This document shows positions 41,873 to 55,424 of a stretch of DNA of 64,000 nt, in pieces. The number at the start of each line of letters is the position of its first letter. Within the stretch, counting starts at the first letter, position 1. Origin of the DNA: Neoscytalidium dimidiatum. Its lineage: Eukaryota; Ascomycota; Dothideomycetes; Botryosphaeriales; Botryosphaeriaceae. Both the position numbers and the translations under genes were made by a program. The stretch is taken from NCBI GenBank assembly GCA_037367355.1, contig CM074701.1:1860001-1924000 (forward strand), in the 5' to 3' direction. A model generated the notes under the pieces. That model searched no databases, was not told the origin of the DNA, and saw only the letters and a program-made list of their open reading frames with translations.

Positions 41873-44445
41873 ATACTATTAAACTTCTATATTACGTAAC
41901 TTCTTATTCTATTATTACTCTTCTTTTCTCGTCTTTAAGATAAACCCTTCGATAAAATCTAAATCTACTAGGTAACTTTAAAGTCTAGTAGTAGAGACTT
42001 CGTTATTATACTTTAACTACTATTCTTATAGAAAAAAAAGTAATTTAATTAGAAAATAGAAAGTATTTTCTTACTTTAAGAAGTACTAATAGTATTAGCT
42101 ATTATAGCGAATATATCTAGTAGTAAGTATATATAAGAGATATAGAATATTCTAGGCTTATAGTAACTACCGTAATATAGTACGATAGTAGAAAACTAAT
42201 ATTCTAATATATTAACTAATAAAAAGCTACTTAATATAATTCTAGAACTTTAAAACGAAAATATAATTCTATATATTTAGCTTATCTAGATACTAGCTCT
42301 ACTATTAGCTACTAAGGTTAAGATTTTAAAGCTAAATTTATACTATAGAGACTAAAAGAAGATCTAAGTCTTTATTACGTAGCTAAATAACTATATATAC
42401 TTTATATATAATAACTTCGTCGGCTCCGCTAAGTAAGTTCTATACGCTAGTATCTATCTTAAAGAATTAGTAGAATAATAGTTCTAACTATTTAAGCGTA
42501 AATACTAAAAGAAACCTATATACTTATAGTTTAAAGTAATTTTAATAATCTTTAGTAACTATTAAAACTTTATAAAGTAGTTTAAGATAGTCTTTAACGA
42601 TATAAATAAAAATTATCTAGCTACTAGAATACTTATAAGTCTAAAATAGAAAGAAACAATATAGAACTATATAGCTAAATTCTAAGACGTAGTATATTTT
42701 ATAGACGAATACTTTAATCTTACGCTATATATCTTTTATTATTAAAAACTAAGAGATAAGATTAAAGAAGCTATAATATACTATAAGAAACTAGAAATTC
42801 TTAATAATATAATTAAGCTAGCCCTACTTATAGATAAGCGTTATATAGAGAGATAGTTTAATAAAAAAAAATATAACGCTAATATCTTAAGATAAGCTAG
42901 GCCTCGCTATATCTAAGAAGAAGGCGATACTATAGAAATTAATAATATAGTCTAGTAAGATAAAGATAAGAATAAGAAGAACGATAATAATAAAAGTAAG
43001 AAAAGAAAATAGAGTAAAAAAGAAAAAGAGCTCTATAAGAAAGAACTATATATTCGATATAGAGATAAATAGAGCGTAGAATATAAATACTTAAAGAGAG
43101 AGTTATAGAAAATAACGATAGCTATTTAAAGATAGAAGGCGCTATAAGAAATTACTATTATAAAGATAGTAGACTATATAGCTCTAAGCTAGATAGCGTA
43201 CTATAACGATAATTATACTATCTACTAGAGTAATAAAAATACTATAAGATAGTATTCTAGTAAGCTATAACGACTTAATATAATACTTTAAAAATTAAAA
43301 GAGACTATAAAGAAAGATATTAAAAGATACTTTCTAGCTAATAAAGACCTTGTAAATAGCGAAATTAAAGAACTATATAATAGTATATTAGAGTCTAGCG
43401 AGGTAGAAACTATTAAATAATAGTAGAACTAGACTATACTTAACTAAATCGTAGAATATCTAAACTAGTATAGAGATATAAAAAATATTAAATTTAGTTA
43501 TACTTCTATAATCTATTAGACTTCTAAATTAAGAATAGATCTACTACTATAATAGTACTAGATAAAAAATAGAAAACTTAGCTTACGATTTTTTTAAAAA
43601 CGACGTATAGTACTCTTAGAAGAAATTACTATTAAAAACGGCCGATAAGATAGTATTCTAGCTTAAAGAAGAAGCCTAGAAAATATAGTAGTAATAAGAT
43701 CTTACGTCTCTATATAATATAGCCTATATCCTCTACTATTATAATATAGCTACGCGGAGCTATAGTATCTTATAGTAGATATCCAATAAAAAATATAGTA
43801 AACTAACCTTCTAGTACTAGATATATAATAAATAAATCTACTAGAAGCGTAAAATTAAGCGGAAATAATAAACTTAGTAGAAAAATACCTTAATTCTAGT
43901 TAAAGAATAGAATAAGTATATACGTTATAAGATATTAAAAAACTAGATAGCTCTTCTAGCTAGAAACTCTAGAAGGAGCTAATATAAAGATCTTTTAACT
44001 AAGTTATATATTTAATATCGAATAGAATATCTTATAAATAGAAAGAATTTAAAACGCTACTAGAAGTACTAGTTATAATTAAAGAAACTATTATATTAGT
44101 AATAATAGATAGTAGAGTATAAGAGAATTTTATAGATTCTAAATTTCTTAGAAAGAACGACTTACTATTTTAATCTAAGAAACGGCCCTATAAACTTAGT
44201 ATATTCGATAGATTATCGATAGAATATAGTAAGAGTTAAGTAAGAATTAAGACTAAGTAGATATAAATAACTCTCGAAGATTATAAAGAATAAATTAACC
44301 TAGATATAATAATAAGTCTAAACTATAATATTATCTTTAGAATATTCTAGTTAAAAACCTATAATCTATATATTAACTAGAGTATAGAAATTATAATATT
44401 CTTAAAAGGTAACTATAAGCGATATCTTATAAACTTTAAAGTAAA

Positions 44446-44625
44446 AGAGCTAGAGCTAGAGAGCTAGAGCTAAAAGTTAGAGCTAGAGAGCTAGAGCTAA
44501 GAGCTAGAGCTAAAGAGCTAGAGCTAAGAGCTAGAGTTAGAGAGCTAGAGCTAAAAGCTAAAGCTAAAGAACTAAAACTAAAAACTAGAGCTAAAGAGCT
44601 AAAAAAGCTATAAGCTAAAGCTATC
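44446..44625 (+). repeat. GAGCTA hexanucleotide array
   Basis: About 30 imperfect units of GAGCTA/GAGCTAAA within the RIP-mutated gypsy element, between its gag and reverse transcriptase regions. The sequence lacks CA and TG, and AGCT is palindromic, so it survived RIP in recognisable form. It probably was an in-frame low-complexity linker of charged residues. Confidence 0.8.
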
Positions 44626-47600
44626 TAAAGAGTATTTAGTAGAGGCTAAGAGAATATTCTTTAATACTCTACTACGTATAAAAAAATAAGAAGAATAAGC
44701 TTATACTATCTATATTAAGCCTAGTTTAAAATAAGAGCGCCGAATTATAATATAGATTAGAAAACGAACCCTAAAAGTTAATATTCTCCGGCCGCTTAAA
44801 AGAGACTATCTAAAAAGAATCTACGAAAGATATAGTCTATAAGATAGAGTTCTTAACTAGATACGCGTAATAGAAAATACTATAAAACTAGAGAAAGTAC
44901 CTTTAGAATTCTAGAAATACGCTAAATTATTTTAAGAAAGAGGTAAAGAATTATTATCTAAGTATAAGCTATAAGACTATAAAATATCTCTATTACTAGA
45001 AATATAGCCTACGTTTAAGCCTATCTATTTTCTCTTAGAAAACGAAGTTAAAGTACTAAGGAAGTATCTTAAAATAAATCTAGAAAGAGAATATATTTAA
45101 CTCTCTACGTCGCCGGCCGAATATTCTATCCTATTTGTACTTAAGAAAAATAGTAAGCTCTACCTCTATATTAACTATAGATAACTAAATAATATTATAA
45201 TAAAAAACTAATATTCGTTACTACGTATTAATAAACTATAAAATAGATTAAGAAAAGCTAACTACTTTACTAAGCTAGACTTTAGAGAAGGATATTATCT
45301 TATCTAGATAAAGAAAGGCGAAGAATAGAAAATAACTTTTTAAATAAGATTTAGATATTATAAGTATACGATAATATTATTCGGGCTTATTAATATACTA
45401 GCTATATTCTAAAGCCTAGTTAACGATATACTATAATCGTATTTAGATATATTTATACTAGTCTATCTAGATAATATTCTAATATACTTAGAAATACTTA
45501 AAGAATATACTAAGTATATATATAAAGTTCTATAGATACTAAAGAAATAGAATCTTTAGATAGCCTCTAATAAGAGCGAATAGTATACGTAGAAAACTAA
45601 GTATTTAAAGTTTATTATTACTCTAGAATATATTAGTATAGATAAAAAGAAACTAAATACGATAAGAGACTAGCCTACGCTAAAAACTATTAAAGAAGTA
45701 TAATTCTTTCTTAGCTTTACTAACTTTTATTAGAAGTTTATTCTAAACTATACGAAGATATTAGCTCTACTTATAAATCTAACTAGAAAAGAATACGAAT
45801 TTATATAGAGAGAAAGATAGTAGAACGCTTTTAACTTACTAAAATAAATATTTATAGAAGTACTAATCTTAGAGCTATTCTATTCTAACCTATTTATAAT
45901 AATAGAAACTAATATATTAAACTACGCTATCGAAGTAGTCTTAAGCTAGCTAGACAAGTAAAATAGACTATATTCTATCGCGTATTATTTCTAAAAGATA
46001 ATAGGTCTAAAAAGAAATTATAACGTCTATAATAAAGAACTTCTAGCTATTATTACGGCTTTTAAAGAATAGAGATATTATTTTAAAAAAGCTAAGTACT
46101 AGATTATAGTCTACTATAATTATAAGAATCTTTTATACTTTACTACTACGAAAGAATTAAACTAAAAATAGATTAAGTAGGCTAAGAAGCTAGTATTCTA
46201 TAATATAAAGATTATCTATTAAAAGAAATTAGAGAACGCTCGTATAGACGCGTTAAGTAGAAGAGCCGACTATATAAAAAAGAAGTCTAAACCGTAACTA
46301 GTAATACTAGTAGAATAAAAAGACGGGTCTTTTATATTTAATAAACGCTAGATCTCCGCTATATATAGTAGAAAGAAAAAATCTAAAAAGTCGCTTATTC
46401 TAGTTAAGCTAGTAGCCTTAGTAATACGCCTAGAAAGCTATAAATAGAATTATAAAATCTAAGAAGCCTATATAGAAGACGCTACGATATAAGAAATTAG
46501 AAATCTAGAAAACGACCCCTAAGTAACTAAAAACGTAGAAGAAATAATCTTATTTTTAGAGTTAATCTACGTTCTAATAAAACTACGAGAGAAACTTATA
46601 AAGAATATATACGAGGCTTTAGTATATAGTTATTAAGAAACTAAGAAGACGATTAAGAGAATTATAAGAAATTATTATTTTCTAGGGCTTAGAAGGATAG
46701 TCTAGTAGATAGTTATATAATATAATCTTTATATTTAAAGTAAGGCGGCGAGATACGTACTCTATAAACTACTCTAGCTATTATCGATATCTAAACGCTC
46801 TTAGTAATCTATCTTACTAAACTTTATTATAAATCTATTTAAGTTAGAAGAACTACTTACTAGAGTTAAGTATAATTTAGTACTAGTTATTATAGATAGA
46901 ATAACGAAATACGCGTACTATCTACCGTATCTAAAGAAGATAAACGTAGAAGACCTTATATATATATTTCTAAAAACTATTTTTAGTAACTACGAATTAT
47001 TAGAAGAGCTTATATTAAATAAAAATAGACTATTTATATTATAATTCTAGTAGACTCTTACTAAATAACTTAGAGCTAAATATAAGCTCTTAACTATAAT
47101 ATATTTATAGATAGATAAATAGATAGAATGGACTAATTAAATACTAGAGTAATATCTATACTATTATCTTAACTATATATAAGATAACTAGATAGAATTA
47201 CTATTTCTAGCTTAGTTCGCGTATAATAGCTCTAAGGTATTAGTAATATAAGAATCGCTATTCTATATTAATTATAGCTACGAGCTATTAGCCTATAAAA
47301 AGCTAATACTAAGTAAATTATTAGCCTAAAAAGAAATTCTTAAAGCTAACTAGCTAAAAATACTCTATAAATAGTTATATCTAGACCTAAAATTCGTAGT
47401 CCTATAAATAGATAAATACTACGATAAGCGGTATTAGAAGATACTATAGCTAAAGAAGGGGGATAAAGTCTATCTTTTTAGAAAAAATATTAAAATAAGG
47501 CGACTAAGTAATAAGCTAGATTTTAAGAAAATAGAACTATTTAAAATTAAAGAAAAAATCGAGAAAGTTAATTTCCGCCTTAAATTACTAAAAACGATAT

Positions 47601-48702
47601 AAATATACCTTATTTTTTATATATTTCTTTTAGAACTAGTACTAAAGAACGCTAAAACTATAATCTATATAAAAGAAATACTTCTAGAAAATTTAAAAGC
47701 CGATAGAAATCGAGATTAGAAAGTAGAAAAGATTCTTAATAGCGGCTATATTAACGGTTAGTTCTAATATCTTCTTAAATAGAAAGAAGAATAGAACGAT
47801 ATCTAGAAACCGCTAGAAAACTATAACGAATATAGATAACTTATTAATAAGTTCTATCGTTAAAACTCAAATTAACTAATATTACTAACTCGTTAAAAAT
47901 AAAGAATCTAAAATTAAAATTAAAAAATAAAGATTACTATACCTAATTAACTAGCTTAGAACTCTTAAATAGCGTAGTAGTAGAACTAACGCTAAGCGAC
48001 CTAATAAAATAAAACGAACTTATAGTAGCGTTAGCTAAGACGTCGCTATATATACGCTTTATAAATTACTTCTTCTTAGTATTTTTAAGATTAATAGAAT
48101 TTCTAGTCTTATAAGCCGCCTTTAAATAGTCTAGCTTCTTAAAGTCTTTAATAGTCTATACCTTCTTAGAAATTATTAGACTTCTATAGTAGTATAATAG
48201 GTCTTACTACTTATAAATACGCTATAATTAAGCTATATTCTTCTAAAGAAGATCTAGTACTACTTATTCTTTTAATTTAGCTTTATCGATAGCGTGCTTT
48301 AATTAAAAAACTACGATAGTTAGTATAAGACTTTAAAAAATAAAAGAAAGACGAATAATTAGAATTCTCTAAGCCGCTACTATTATAGACGGATAAGCCT
48401 TAATAAACGTACTCGCTATAACGTTTATAGCTAAGGTTTATTTTATAAACTACCTCTATCTCATCTAGCTTACGATAGACGTTCGCTAATAAATACGCGG
48501 TATAAGAAATAGATATTCTCTTACTAAGAAGGTTAATTTTAAAGGCTAAAGACTTACGCTTAGTCTTCTAGAAATTACGCTTACGCTTAAGAGGTATAAC
48601 GGAATAAGACTTATAAAGAAGAAAATAAAGAAGCGATAGAAATCTAAAATATAGGCTAAATAAAAGAATTTTTAAGCCGAAGATTTCTAAAAAGGGGAGT
48701 AG

Positions 48703-49419
48703 TATTATAAATTCTAGAATATACGGACTTTATAGCTATAAGAGCCGTAAGCCCGTACGGGAAAAAGAACTATAAGGCCCTAAGAACTCTATATATAGTA
48801 GAGTTATACTTCTTAAGCCCGTACGAAAAACTAGAAATATAAGATAATAGTACGTACGGAAATACTAGTAAGTAATAACGATCGTTTATATAAAAAGAAC
48901 GTCTATAGGCGTAATAACTAGAAAGAAGATATAAGCTAATATAGAGTTTATAGAAAATAAAGAGTTATATAGATAGAAAGTAGAAAAGCCGATAAGAATA
49001 AATACTATAGAATAAAAGTATAGTAGTAATATTATCCGCTAATACTAGTAGAAGTTAGATTCTAAAAAAGTAAGCTTTAGCACCTAAGTTACGTAAAACC
49101 TATAGAATTTATATAAGATTAGAATTAATCTAAACTTCTAATTTAAAGCCCTAATCTAATATCTAGATTTAGATTATTATAGCTTTACTATAGTATATAG
49201 ATACGCTCGTTAGATAGTATTTTAATCTTCGTAGTTAACTTAAAGTTCTAATTTAATACTATATTAACTTAAAGATAATAAGGCCTATTAAACTTCTATA
49301 TTATATAACTTCTTATTCTATTATTACTTTTCTTTCCTCGTTTTTAAGGTAAATTCTTTAATAAAATCTAAACCTACTAGATAACTTCGAAGCCTAGTAG
49401 TAGAGGCCCCGTCGTTATA
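48703..49419 (+). repeat. 3' LTR of the second gypsy family (about 717 bp)
   Basis: Starts TATTATAAATTCTAGAAT directly after the polypurine tract and ends GTCGTTATA. RIP of the canonical TG..CA ends would give the observed TA..TA. A second copy of almost the same length lies at 51275-51992. Confidence 0.7.
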
Positions 49420-50627
49420 ATAATCTAATTTCTATCTATATAAACGCTAGTTTAATTCTAAATAAAACTAAAATAGAATTAGTAGTTTTTATAGATAGAA
49501 ACAACTCTATTTTTAAAGACGAAACTACTATTATAGTAGAAAATATCGGAGATAATAACCTAGTTTATAACGGCGAACTAGAAGCTCTTATAAGAGCCCT
49601 TAAACTCGTAGTTAGAAATAAATATACCGATAAAGATATTAGAGTCTATATAGATAACTAAGCCGCGCTCTACTATCTAAAAATACTATCTAAAAACCTA
49701 GAATAATAAGCGTAAATACGAGCTTTAAATGTAGCTAAAACGCTTATTCTTAACGGAAATTTAGTTTAATTAGAATAGGTCCCTAGCTATTTTAATATAT
49801 ACGGTAACGAAGAAGTAGATTTCCTAGCTAAATACGCCTATAAAATAAACCCGAATAATAAATCTACTAGCTATATATTCTTTAGAATACTAACATAAGT
49901 AGACTTTATTAATTCGTAGTAAAAAATAGTAAATAAATAAGTAAAAATAGCCTCTAAAGAGTCTTATCTACGGTAGTTTAACTAGAAAATAAAACGTAAG
50001 CTAATAGACCTTTCTACAAAAAGAGAAACTAGCTTCGTATTTTACTAGCTTAAAATAGAATACGGCTACTTTAAGTTCTACTTAAACCACTTCGAATTAA
50101 ACTTCTCTAATTATTATCCGTATAATAATACGACTAAATAAACCCCTTAGTATCTAATTCTAGATTATAAAAAGTATTAACTTAAAAGAGAAGATATATA
50201 TACTAGTTTAGAAATAAAAAACCCCTCTCTAAACCTTATTTTTAATATTAAAGACGAATAAAAGGCTTTTCTAAGCTTTTTATTAATAACTAAAATAGCT
50301 ACTTAAAAGTAGCTATTAGAACTTACTTTAATAGAAGCCTAAATACGTACTTTTAAAAAACTAACTTTAGTCTCTCTTTATAAAGAAACGTCCTTTTCTA
50401 TTTTTCTTAGTATTATTCTCTACTTCTTTTACTCTTCTACTTACTTTCTTATTTCTTTCTAAAAAGTACTAGCTTAGCCTCTACTATTTCTAGACTTCCT
50501 CTCGAAGAAAATTAGAATAAAAACTCCGGTTAAAATACCGGACTAGATATATTAGTAGACTAGCTATCTTTTATAAGCTTAGCTTATATAAGAACGTTAA
50601 ACGAATAAATAAATAAATAAATAAATA
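49420..50627 (+). mobile_element. 3' fragment of a Tad1-like LINE, plus orientation (RIP-mutated)
   Basis: Encodes the RNase H region in plus orientation near 49470-49900 (VVFIDRN, NLVYNGELEAL, DIRVYIDN, NEEVDFLAKYA), interrupted by stops, and ends with a (TAAA)n tail at about 50603-50627. The left edge coincides with the end of the 717-bp LTR, so the gypsy element probably inserted into, or next to, this LINE. Confidence 0.75.
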
Positions 50628-50635
50628 GAACTTTT

Positions 50636-50815
50636 TCTAAAGAAGTTAAAGTACGTTATCTAGTAGCTTAGACTTTCTAAAAGTTAATATAGTAGTAAAT
50701 AGAGGAGGTTCGTATAATAGTAGAGTAGAAATTAATTAATAAGTTAATTATAAGGGTTCTATCTACTATAAATAAGTATATCTTATATATATAAGATATT
50801 TTAATTAGATTATAA
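50636..50815 (+). repeat. RIP-mutated partial LTR of the chromovirus family
   Basis: The phrase AGGAGGTTCGTATAATAGTAG, followed by AGTAGAAATTAATTAATAAG and GGGTTCTATCTACTATAAATAAGT, corresponds position by position to the intact LTR (29807-29895), with CA read as TA and TG as TA. It is the same family as the unmutated element at 29732 but older. Only this part is recognisable. Confidence 0.7.
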
Positions 50816-51149
50816 TAGATTACTAGCTAGCTTATTATAATCTAGTAAGCCGAGTAATCTATAGTTAATATACTAGATAATAGACTCTTCTTCTATTCTT
50901 TAAAGCGTAATTCGAACTAAGGATTTTCTATTTTAAGAAGTTAGAACTCTTTTTAGAGCGTAGAGTCGTTTCTTCTTCGTTTTTTTTAGCTAGTATCGTA
51001 ATATTCTATTTATCTTATATACTATAAAGAAAGAATTAAAGTTAGCTTTACTAGTATTAGCTAGAAGATAGAAAGAATAAAGAAAAAATATTAAAAAATT
51101 ATTATAATTAATCTCGTTATCTAAAATTAAATATTTAGTATACTAAATA

Positions 51150-51992
51150 GAGTGCTTATACTTAAAAGATATAATAAAAAAAAACTTATAAAGAAAAAAA
51201 ATAAGGGGAAAGTAGATAAGATATAGACTAAATAAAAGAATCTTTAAACTAAAGATCTTTAAGAAGAGAAATAGTATTATAAACTTTAGAATATATAGGC
51301 TTTATAGCTATAAAAAACGTAAGCCCGTATAGAAAAATAGACTATAAAACTCTAAAAACCCTATATATAGTAGAGCCGTACTTTTTAATCCTATATAAGA
51401 AGACTAAGAATATAGAATAATAGCGTATATAGAAATACTAGTAGATAATAACTACCGCTTATACGAAAAGAACGTCTATAGACGTAATAACTAAAGAAAA
51501 TACGGTCTAATAAAAAGCCCGTAAGAAATAAAGAATTATATAGATAAAAAGTAGAAAGTTAATAGAGATAAGTACTATAAAATAAGAGTATAGTAATAGT
51601 ATTATTCGCTAGTACTATTAGAAGTTAGAAACTAGAAAAAAAAGCTTAAGCGCCTACGCTATATATTATATATAATCTACTTTAGATCTCTATAGATCTA
51701 GCTACTATAAATCTACCTTATATAAATCTATTATACTTAGATCTAGATTATTATAGCTTTTCTATAGTATATAAATATACTCGTTAAATAGTATCTTAAC
51801 TCTAATAGTTAACTTAAAGTTCTAATATAGACTTAAGTCTAATTAGAGGTAATAAGGCCTACTAAACTTCTATATTACGTAACTTCTTATTCTATTATTA
51901 CTCCCCTTTCCTCGTCTTTAAGGTAAACCCTTCGACAAATCCGAACCTACTAGGTGACTCCGAAGCCTAGCGGTAGAGGCCCCGTCGTTATA
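51150..51992 (+). mobile_element. 3' end and LTR of a second copy of the RIP-mutated gypsy family
   Basis: The internal 3' end (about 51150-51274, including a mutated polypurine tract AGAAGAGAAATAG) and an LTR at 51275-51992 (about 718 bp) match 48600-49419. The copy is less mutated at its right end (CTCCCCTTTCCTCG, CCGAACCTACTAGGTGAC). It forms the right border of the transposon block; ordinary DNA starts at about 51993. The segment 50816-51149 is RIP-mutated sequence I could not assign. Confidence 0.65.
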
Positions 51993-53417
51993 GTTAGTTA
52001 GCTTCTATAAATGATCAACGGCCTTAACACGAACTTAGTATAGGGAGAAGTCTTTTGCGTTGTATTGTCTAGGAAGCTCTATAGGATTATCTGGACTTGC
52101 ATGTGATTTTCGGAGAACATGATCCTCGGTTTGTTCTGGAAGATGAGCTCGACCCGGCGGCCCCAAATTCGACACGACCACAACCTGATTAGAGAGGGTT
52201 TCAACCACAGTGCCTCAGACCAATCGACACCTTATGGTTTTTACGACCTAGGGCGTGGCTGTCGAAAGGCTATCAGAGATATGCACGGAGTATCCGAACG
52301 GACGTCACAACAAATATCATAGACGACAGCACGGGGCCCTTCGGGGAGGACCCTTTGCTGTTATTCGGGTGCGCCGATGCACGATTGGCTGGGGTGGCCG
52401 AGCCCGGACACATAGCGTGCATAAGTGTATAGCGGAAAGGCGTAAGGCAATCCGACCAGATAGCCGTAGCGCGGGCGCCAGAATCCTCCGAGGGTTTAGG
52501 CGGTTTCCTACGGTGGCAACCGAACCACCAGAGGATCGAATCCAGTTCGCAAGCGGCGTGATGATTGTGAGAAGCGGGTCCGGCCCTGAGCCGGCGACAT
52601 GATAAGCTACCCACGGGCGGGCGGGCTGCCAATCTTCAGATCTTCCGCACTGCAGCGCGATAAACGAAGAACTCCTGATCTTGCGCTGAGTCGGGCGGCC
52701 CTCCCCGTCGTCAGCACTCAAAAGAGAGCACGCGATTACCAGGGACCCAGGGTCGCTATCGAACGTCGCAAAGGGAAGCGCCAGGCCGCGGAGACATGCG
52801 CTCAACAGAGAATGGTGGCAGAATCCTGAGTCGATCGTTGACGGAGTGAAGTAGGTGGAGCAGGTGGCTGCAGAGCCGTCATCCCTTGCTAACCAGCCGT
52901 CCCTGCAGATCAGCGCAAACCATCAGCCGCACCTCAAGAAGCCCGCCTGCTCACCAATCGCCTCACCCGTCACCACTCCTTTATCGGCTTAGGCCTCGCG
53001 CCCAAGCCGCACTTCCGCCCAGCCCACCCCGGCGCCGTTCCTCAGCGACTAATGAATTCGTCAACGCCCGCACTTCAGGAGGTCACTCCGCCTGCCCCTG
53101 CAGCGAGCGCTGGAGAGCGGCGTCCTATAGCATCGAACTAGCCGCTGTAGCGTGCGAACTAGCCGCCCGCGTCCACTGCCCAGAACGCGAGGGCCATGCG
53201 AATCGGTTGCTGAACCACGTCTTCTGGAATCTTTCCCTGTTGCTGACCCTGGGTCGAGAGCCTGCTTTAAGTTGTGCCTGAATCCGCGCCCATGCTGGCC
53301 CCCCTGTTGTCGCTCTCGAACGCCTTTGAGCGTGATCATCTACCTTTTTTATTTTTTTATTTCACTCTTTTCCACCGTGCCCGCTCATTATCAACCTATT
53401 AAGAGGGAGCCGTCAAC
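51993..53417. other. Intergenic region right of the transposon block
   Basis: Normal composition again. Overlapping frames in both strands between 52119 and 53340 (largest 162 aa, minus) have no family features. The right part is probably the promoter and 5' UTR of the rhodopsin-domain gene. No RNA gene seen. Confidence 0.5.
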
Positions 53418-54784
53418 ATGTTGAACCACACTCAGCACGCCTTCATCCTGGAGCAATGGCTGGAATACGGTATTGGAATGGCCGTCTTCCTCCTGCGCTT
53501 CTACGCCAGGTGGAAGATTGTTGGCTTTTCGGCATTTTCGTGGGATGATCTGTTTGCTGGTTTATCCATGGTAAGTCGACCTTGATTGACCTGTTGCCAG
53601 CTCCTGGAACTGACACGAGAAAGATTTTCTATACCTTTGACCCCGCCCTCCTGCAAGTAGTCAGTGAGTCATTCCGCAGAGCTCTTCCCAATCCATACGG
53701 CTCTGACCTGCGGAAGTTACTCATGGGTCTTTTGTGGGACTCAACGAGGAAAGTGCCAAATTACTCAGTCCACCCATGATTCAGACCCTCGAGAAGGGCT
53801 CCAAAGCTCTCTTTGCCGCCTGGTTCACCTACGTGACATTGATATGGACTCTAAAGGGTCAAGTCTTGGGATACTACAACCGCCTTACGTACGCGTCCAA
53901 CCAACGCCTTACGTGGCCGGACTTCTGGCTAATGTTTCCATATAGTGCGGGTACCTGGCAGCACAAGTGGGTCAAGGTCATGTCTGTCGTCTGTTTCTTG
54001 TCGTGGCTAGCCCTCATGCTCCTGATCTTCTGCCGCTGCACTCCCATTCAGAGAAACTGGCGTGTCGTCCCATATGCTGGAGATCAGTGCACCAGAACCT
54101 CATCAACTGTTGTTGCGCTCATGGTCCTTAATATTCTGTAGGCTACCTGCCATCCCTTGCTTCTGCCTCTGACTGATGGCCCGTAGCAACGATATTTGTC
54201 TGGTGCTGATCCCCGCAAACGTCTTGTGGTCGGCGCAAATCCCTCTCCGCCGAAAGATCCTCATATCACTCCTTCTCTCGTCGTCCTTCTTCATCATCAC
54301 CTGCGCCCTCCTCCGCGGGATTTTAGGATTGCAATCCATCAACAATATCGTCGTATCAATCCAATGGGGCACTCGCGAGACCTTCGTTACCATCATCGTC
54401 ATCTGCATCCCGCCGATCAAACCCATCTTCAGCAAGCGCGGCAAGATTGGCTCCTCCTATGAGCACCAGTCATCTTTAGGGGGTAATTGGGGCAGCTCGA
54501 GCGGCCAGAAGCCCATACCGCTGCGCGAAGCCGATCCGGAGCGCTACGGCTCTTCTACCAAGGACATCGACGACAGATCCTTGGGAAGCAGCAAGGATTT
54601 GATCGTAGATCGGGAAGGATCCAAGGCATACGCGCCTGCGGACTACGAGCGCGGGATCAGCGTGACCACCGAATTCGCGGTCTCAAACTCTGATCATCTT
54701 CCTGACTACAAGGGTAACGGACAGGAAGGGAGTTGGCCTCGCCATAATAGTTGCAGAGTCATGGGAGGGAAGAGTCCCTCGTGA
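53418..54784 (+). CDS. Fungal rhodopsin-domain integral membrane protein (PTH11-like group)
   Basis: Five exons: 53418-53570, 53624-53663 (40 nt), 53717-53888, 53946-54137 and 54187-54784; introns of 53, 53, 57 and 49 nt, giving 384 aa. The order of motifs fits the fungal rhodopsin-fold family: WLEYGIGMAVFLLRFYAR (TM1), SWDDLFAG before TM2, FYTF..THGSFVGLNEES (extracellular loop), GSKALFAAWFTYVTLIWTLKG (TM3), NRLTAGTW, VVCFLSWLALMLLIF (TM4), C-TP-RNW and GDQCT (conserved Cys), LNDICLVLIPANVLW (TM5), LRRKILISLLLSSSFFIITCALLR (TM6), WGTRETFVTIIVICIPPIKPIF (TM7). A hydrophilic cytoplasmic tail of about 100 aa follows. Relatives include putative G-protein-coupled receptors such as Pth11, but this one has no CFEM domain, so ligand and role are open. 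Confidence 0.88.
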
Positions 54785-55424
54785 TGGACTGCTATTATCT
54801 CCAATATCAAAATTTCTTTTCATATAATTCTCAGTCTACTCGAAAAACCTTTCGTTCTGAAGTGTCCTGACTGTTTGCGCAGTCAAGTTGTGTTCTTGTC
54901 AATTGAAGCTACATGAAATTACTTGTGGACCCTGGGAATTCGTAAATGTACCTTCAGCAGTGTACCCACCATGGACCTGTCTGTGCATCTGACTTGACGG
55001 ATTCCCCAAAAGGCATAGTATGAGATCCAACGCCCCTTTTAAATCGTTATGTTGCGTGAGGTAGCGCGTGTCGTTTGTTCGCGCGTAACGCGCCAGCATG
55101 GGACGTGTCAGCGGCTACAATCGGTTTAACCGCTTTTTATTTCTTTTATTTGTTAGGTGGCACGTATTATCCGTGCTGATCCCAGAGGTAGTCTATCCAT
55201 ATGCGCCGTTCCACAAGGATTCCAAATAATCCACTTAAGCACCCCCTCTCCTCAACGCCCGCTCCCGACCATTCCAGAAAACATCACTGCTGAACAATGT
55301 GATATGCGCGAGAGCCAGAACGTGACCGTAGATTGGCTTATAGAATAACGACAACACTGAAATTAAACACCAGGTTGACCGACTCCAGTTCGACAACGTC
55401 CATCCGCTCTATCGATCAAGATTT
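54785..55424. other. Intergenic between convergent genes
   Basis: Separates the rhodopsin-domain gene (plus) from the small secreted protein gene (minus). No long frame, repeat or RNA gene seen. Confidence 0.5.

Larger units (their letters stand above)
41873..49419 (+). mobile_element. Second Ty3/gypsy retrotransposon, heavily RIP-mutated
   Basis: Plus orientation. A 5' LTR remnant of about 135 bp (41873-42009, from CTATTAAACTTCTATATTACG) matches the end of the 3' LTR at 48703-49419; the rest of the 5' LTR is missing. Internal translation, ignoring stops, gives reverse transcriptase around 45050-45500 (TSPAEY, FVLKKN.KLYLYINYR, FTKLDFREGYYLI), RNase H around 45850-46270 (..YYF.K..) and integrase around 46850-47200 (LVLVIIDRITKYAYYLP, YLEQYL-type segments). 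A polypurine tract lies at about 48690-48702. CA and TG are almost absent throughout and stops are dense, so it is long dead. Confidence 0.75.

Noticed and set aside
18000..52000. Starship giant transposon or other cargo-carrying element
   Set aside because: No tyrosine recombinase captain (DUF3435-type) or matching boundary was found; nested retrotransposons explain most of the block.
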